Origin: Axinella damicornis
Taxonomy: Eukaryota > Porifera > Demospongiae > Axinellida > Axinellidae
Direction: 5' to 3'
Assembly: GCA_963931865.1 (NCBI GenBank)
Contig: OZ007511.1
Coordinates: forward strand, 13,572,189-13,636,188
DNA length: 64,000 nucleotides
Every line of letters begins with the position of its first letter. Position 1 is the first letter of the stretch. Made by a program: the position numbers and the translations under genes. Shown piece after piece: positions 62,674-64,000 of the stretch. The notes under the pieces were generated by a model. The model saw only the letters and a list, made by a program, of their open reading frames with translations, ran no database searches and was not told the origin of the DNA.

Positions 62674-62715
62674 TTAATTAATTAATTGATTTCTTAATTA
62701 TTAATTAATTAATTT
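62671..62715. repeat. (TTAA)n tail
   Basis: TTAATTAATTAATTAATTGA and further TTAA-rich sequence directly follow the retrotransposon stop codon. Confidence 0.85.
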
Positions 62716-63550
62716 CTTATTTTGTACTCTAACTATTGCCTGCATTATCATTCTTATTTATATAGATAAATTTTCTTTTCTTTTTTTGTTTCGTAATGTA
62801 GCTATTCCCTATTAACTATTTTTTACTACTCTATACATCAGTATACCTTTCCTTTGTCATTCCCTTGCATCTACCTATTGTTCATCACTGGCTGGTTACT
62901 TGTGCTTTAATAATTATTTTTGTTTCTTTATATTATGTTGGATTATATTATATTATTTACGACTTGACTATTATACCACAAAATGGCGCCCAAAAACGAA
63001 GCGCTACAGAGCCCACTTAGAGCGCTTTTGCGGTTACTTGGAGGTTGCGATAAAGCGATGGGTCGTTGCACTGCTCGGTTGAAAATGCTGCTGTTTCGTG
63101 CGAAAACCATCGTGAGAGATTGAGGCAACGTTCAGCTAAGTTGTCTGAAGAAAGAAGAAAGAAAGAAAGAAAGAAAGAAGAAAGAAAAACAATTTGCCCA
63201 TTTTGCGAGTGCCTGGTGTGGTACTTTCGCGACGGGTTTTCGCGACGCGGGAGTCTTGTTGGTGATGAAAACACTCGAAGATGCACGGTACGTGGTTATA
63301 AAGGCTTATAAGTGTACCGTTTCTGAGATTTGGAGAGATTTTTTTGTATTACTATTAGCATATATTGCGTGTACGTAGTATCCCTACATACAGAGTCTAC
63401 CGACTCTGTGATATAATTATACGCTAGCTCAGATTCGACTGCCCTGCTGCACGATTAGTTGCCTCGCTTCCCGCTCGGCAATAATACATTCAGCTGCTAC
63501 ATGTACCATTTGCTAAATGTTCAGGATGCAAACAGTTTAGCCACTGACCA
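62716..63550. other. Intergenic region
   Basis: AT-rich sequence, then a plus-strand open frame at 62983-63121 (starting MAPKNEALQSPLRALLRLLG, 45 residues) that could be a first exon or a chance ORF. A (GAAA)n run is at about 63150-63185. No supported gene. Confidence 0.4.
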
Positions 63551-63635
63551 CTGTGTGCTGACTATTGTAACATTAATTACCCCGCGCGCGCATGCGCAAA
63601 GCGGGGTAATTAATGTTACAATAGTCAGCACACAG
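63551..63635. repeat. Perfect palindrome with 35-bp arms
   Basis: 63551-63585 is the exact reverse complement of 63601-63635 (CTGTGTGCTGACTATTGTAA... / ...TTACAATAGTCAGCACACAG). The 15-nt loop GCGCGCATGCGCAAA itself contains the palindrome GCGCATGCGC. Confidence 0.95.
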
Positions 63636-64000
63636 AGCGATTCAGTGCAGAGGTCCAAGTGACTGAAGCAAGATGCTTCTATGGCTTCCAAATTGCCATC
63701 GAAAACATCCACTCAGAGGGCGTGGTTAACAGTCCAGACTCAACAACTCAACACCGGCTGCATGCATTAGACTATAGCCACAAAACCTGGAACTTGAATA
63801 GAGAACTGCCACACGAACTCACACCACACAAAACGATGATGGATCACCTTGCGCAGCTTGCGTGACAACGCTATACTAGCGATCAAAGCGTGCACAATTT
63901 TCTAACCAAACACTGCCTCACCAAGAACCCGCGAGTCTAAAACAGCACGATCTCCGAATACTCTTTAGTATACTCTAGTGACAGACCGAGTTCTTTTTTG
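63636..64000. other. Window end, no gene seen
   Basis: A plus-strand open frame at 63659-63865 ([20 protein letters not shown]...) has no recognisable family or splice context and is not called. Confidence 0.4.

Overview
The window looks like nuclear DNA of an early-branching animal, most likely a demosponge. The genes are intron-rich and clearly metazoan (APC5, eS10, PACSIN/syndapin, ETFRF1, ATP synthase inhibitor IF1, a Hedgehog-type Hog protein, TRAF-like MATH proteins, Death domains). They sit in compact intergenic DNA full of microsatellites, minisatellites and short inverted-repeat elements. The species is an inference; exon structures below were read by eye from splice sites, phase and family similarity.

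Layout. 1-7555 (+): ANAPC5, 16 exons, 5' end outside the window. 7678-11080: a young LTR retrotransposon carrying only a gag-protease ORF. 11081-13632: intergenic inverted-repeat elements. 13633-15180 (-): intronless secreted protein with signal peptide, M15-type peptidase domain, LDLa repeat and complete Hedgehog-type Hint/Hog domain. 15770-17303: broken duplicate of ANAPC5 exons. 19391-22667 (-): RPS10 (eS10), four coding exons, head-to-head with PACSIN (23353-30948, +; F-BAR plus SH3). 31802-33051 (-): ETFRF1/LYRM5, divergent with ATP5IF1 (33177-35439, +) across only 125 bp.

36777-55998 is dominated by an inverted pair of large genes. Each has Death-domain exons, an exon with an unrecognised ~245-residue domain, and an exon with a RING, a TRAF-type zinc finger and tandem MATH domains (three in the minus-strand copy, four in the plus-strand copy). 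Conserved phase-0 splice sites and an open frame upstream of the apparent RING start in both copies suggest single Death-X-RING-multi-MATH proteins of about 1005 and 1133 residues. Between them lie a frameshifted duplicate of ATP5IF1 and a broken MATH fragment, so the locus has been duplicated both directly and in inversion. 56000-64000 is mostly repeats: a 34-bp minisatellite, a (GTTCGA)n inverted repeat, a truncated retrotransposon ORF and a perfect 35-bp-arm palindrome.

Functional links: ETFRF1 and IF1 are both mitochondrial and may share a bidirectional promoter. The paired Death-RING-MATH genes resemble receptor-adaptor and ubiquitin-ligase components of innate immune or cell-death signalling. 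The M15-LDLa-Hog protein has the autoprocessing half of Hedgehog joined to a peptidase fold related to the Hedgehog signalling domain. These three loci are the most unusual content of the window.
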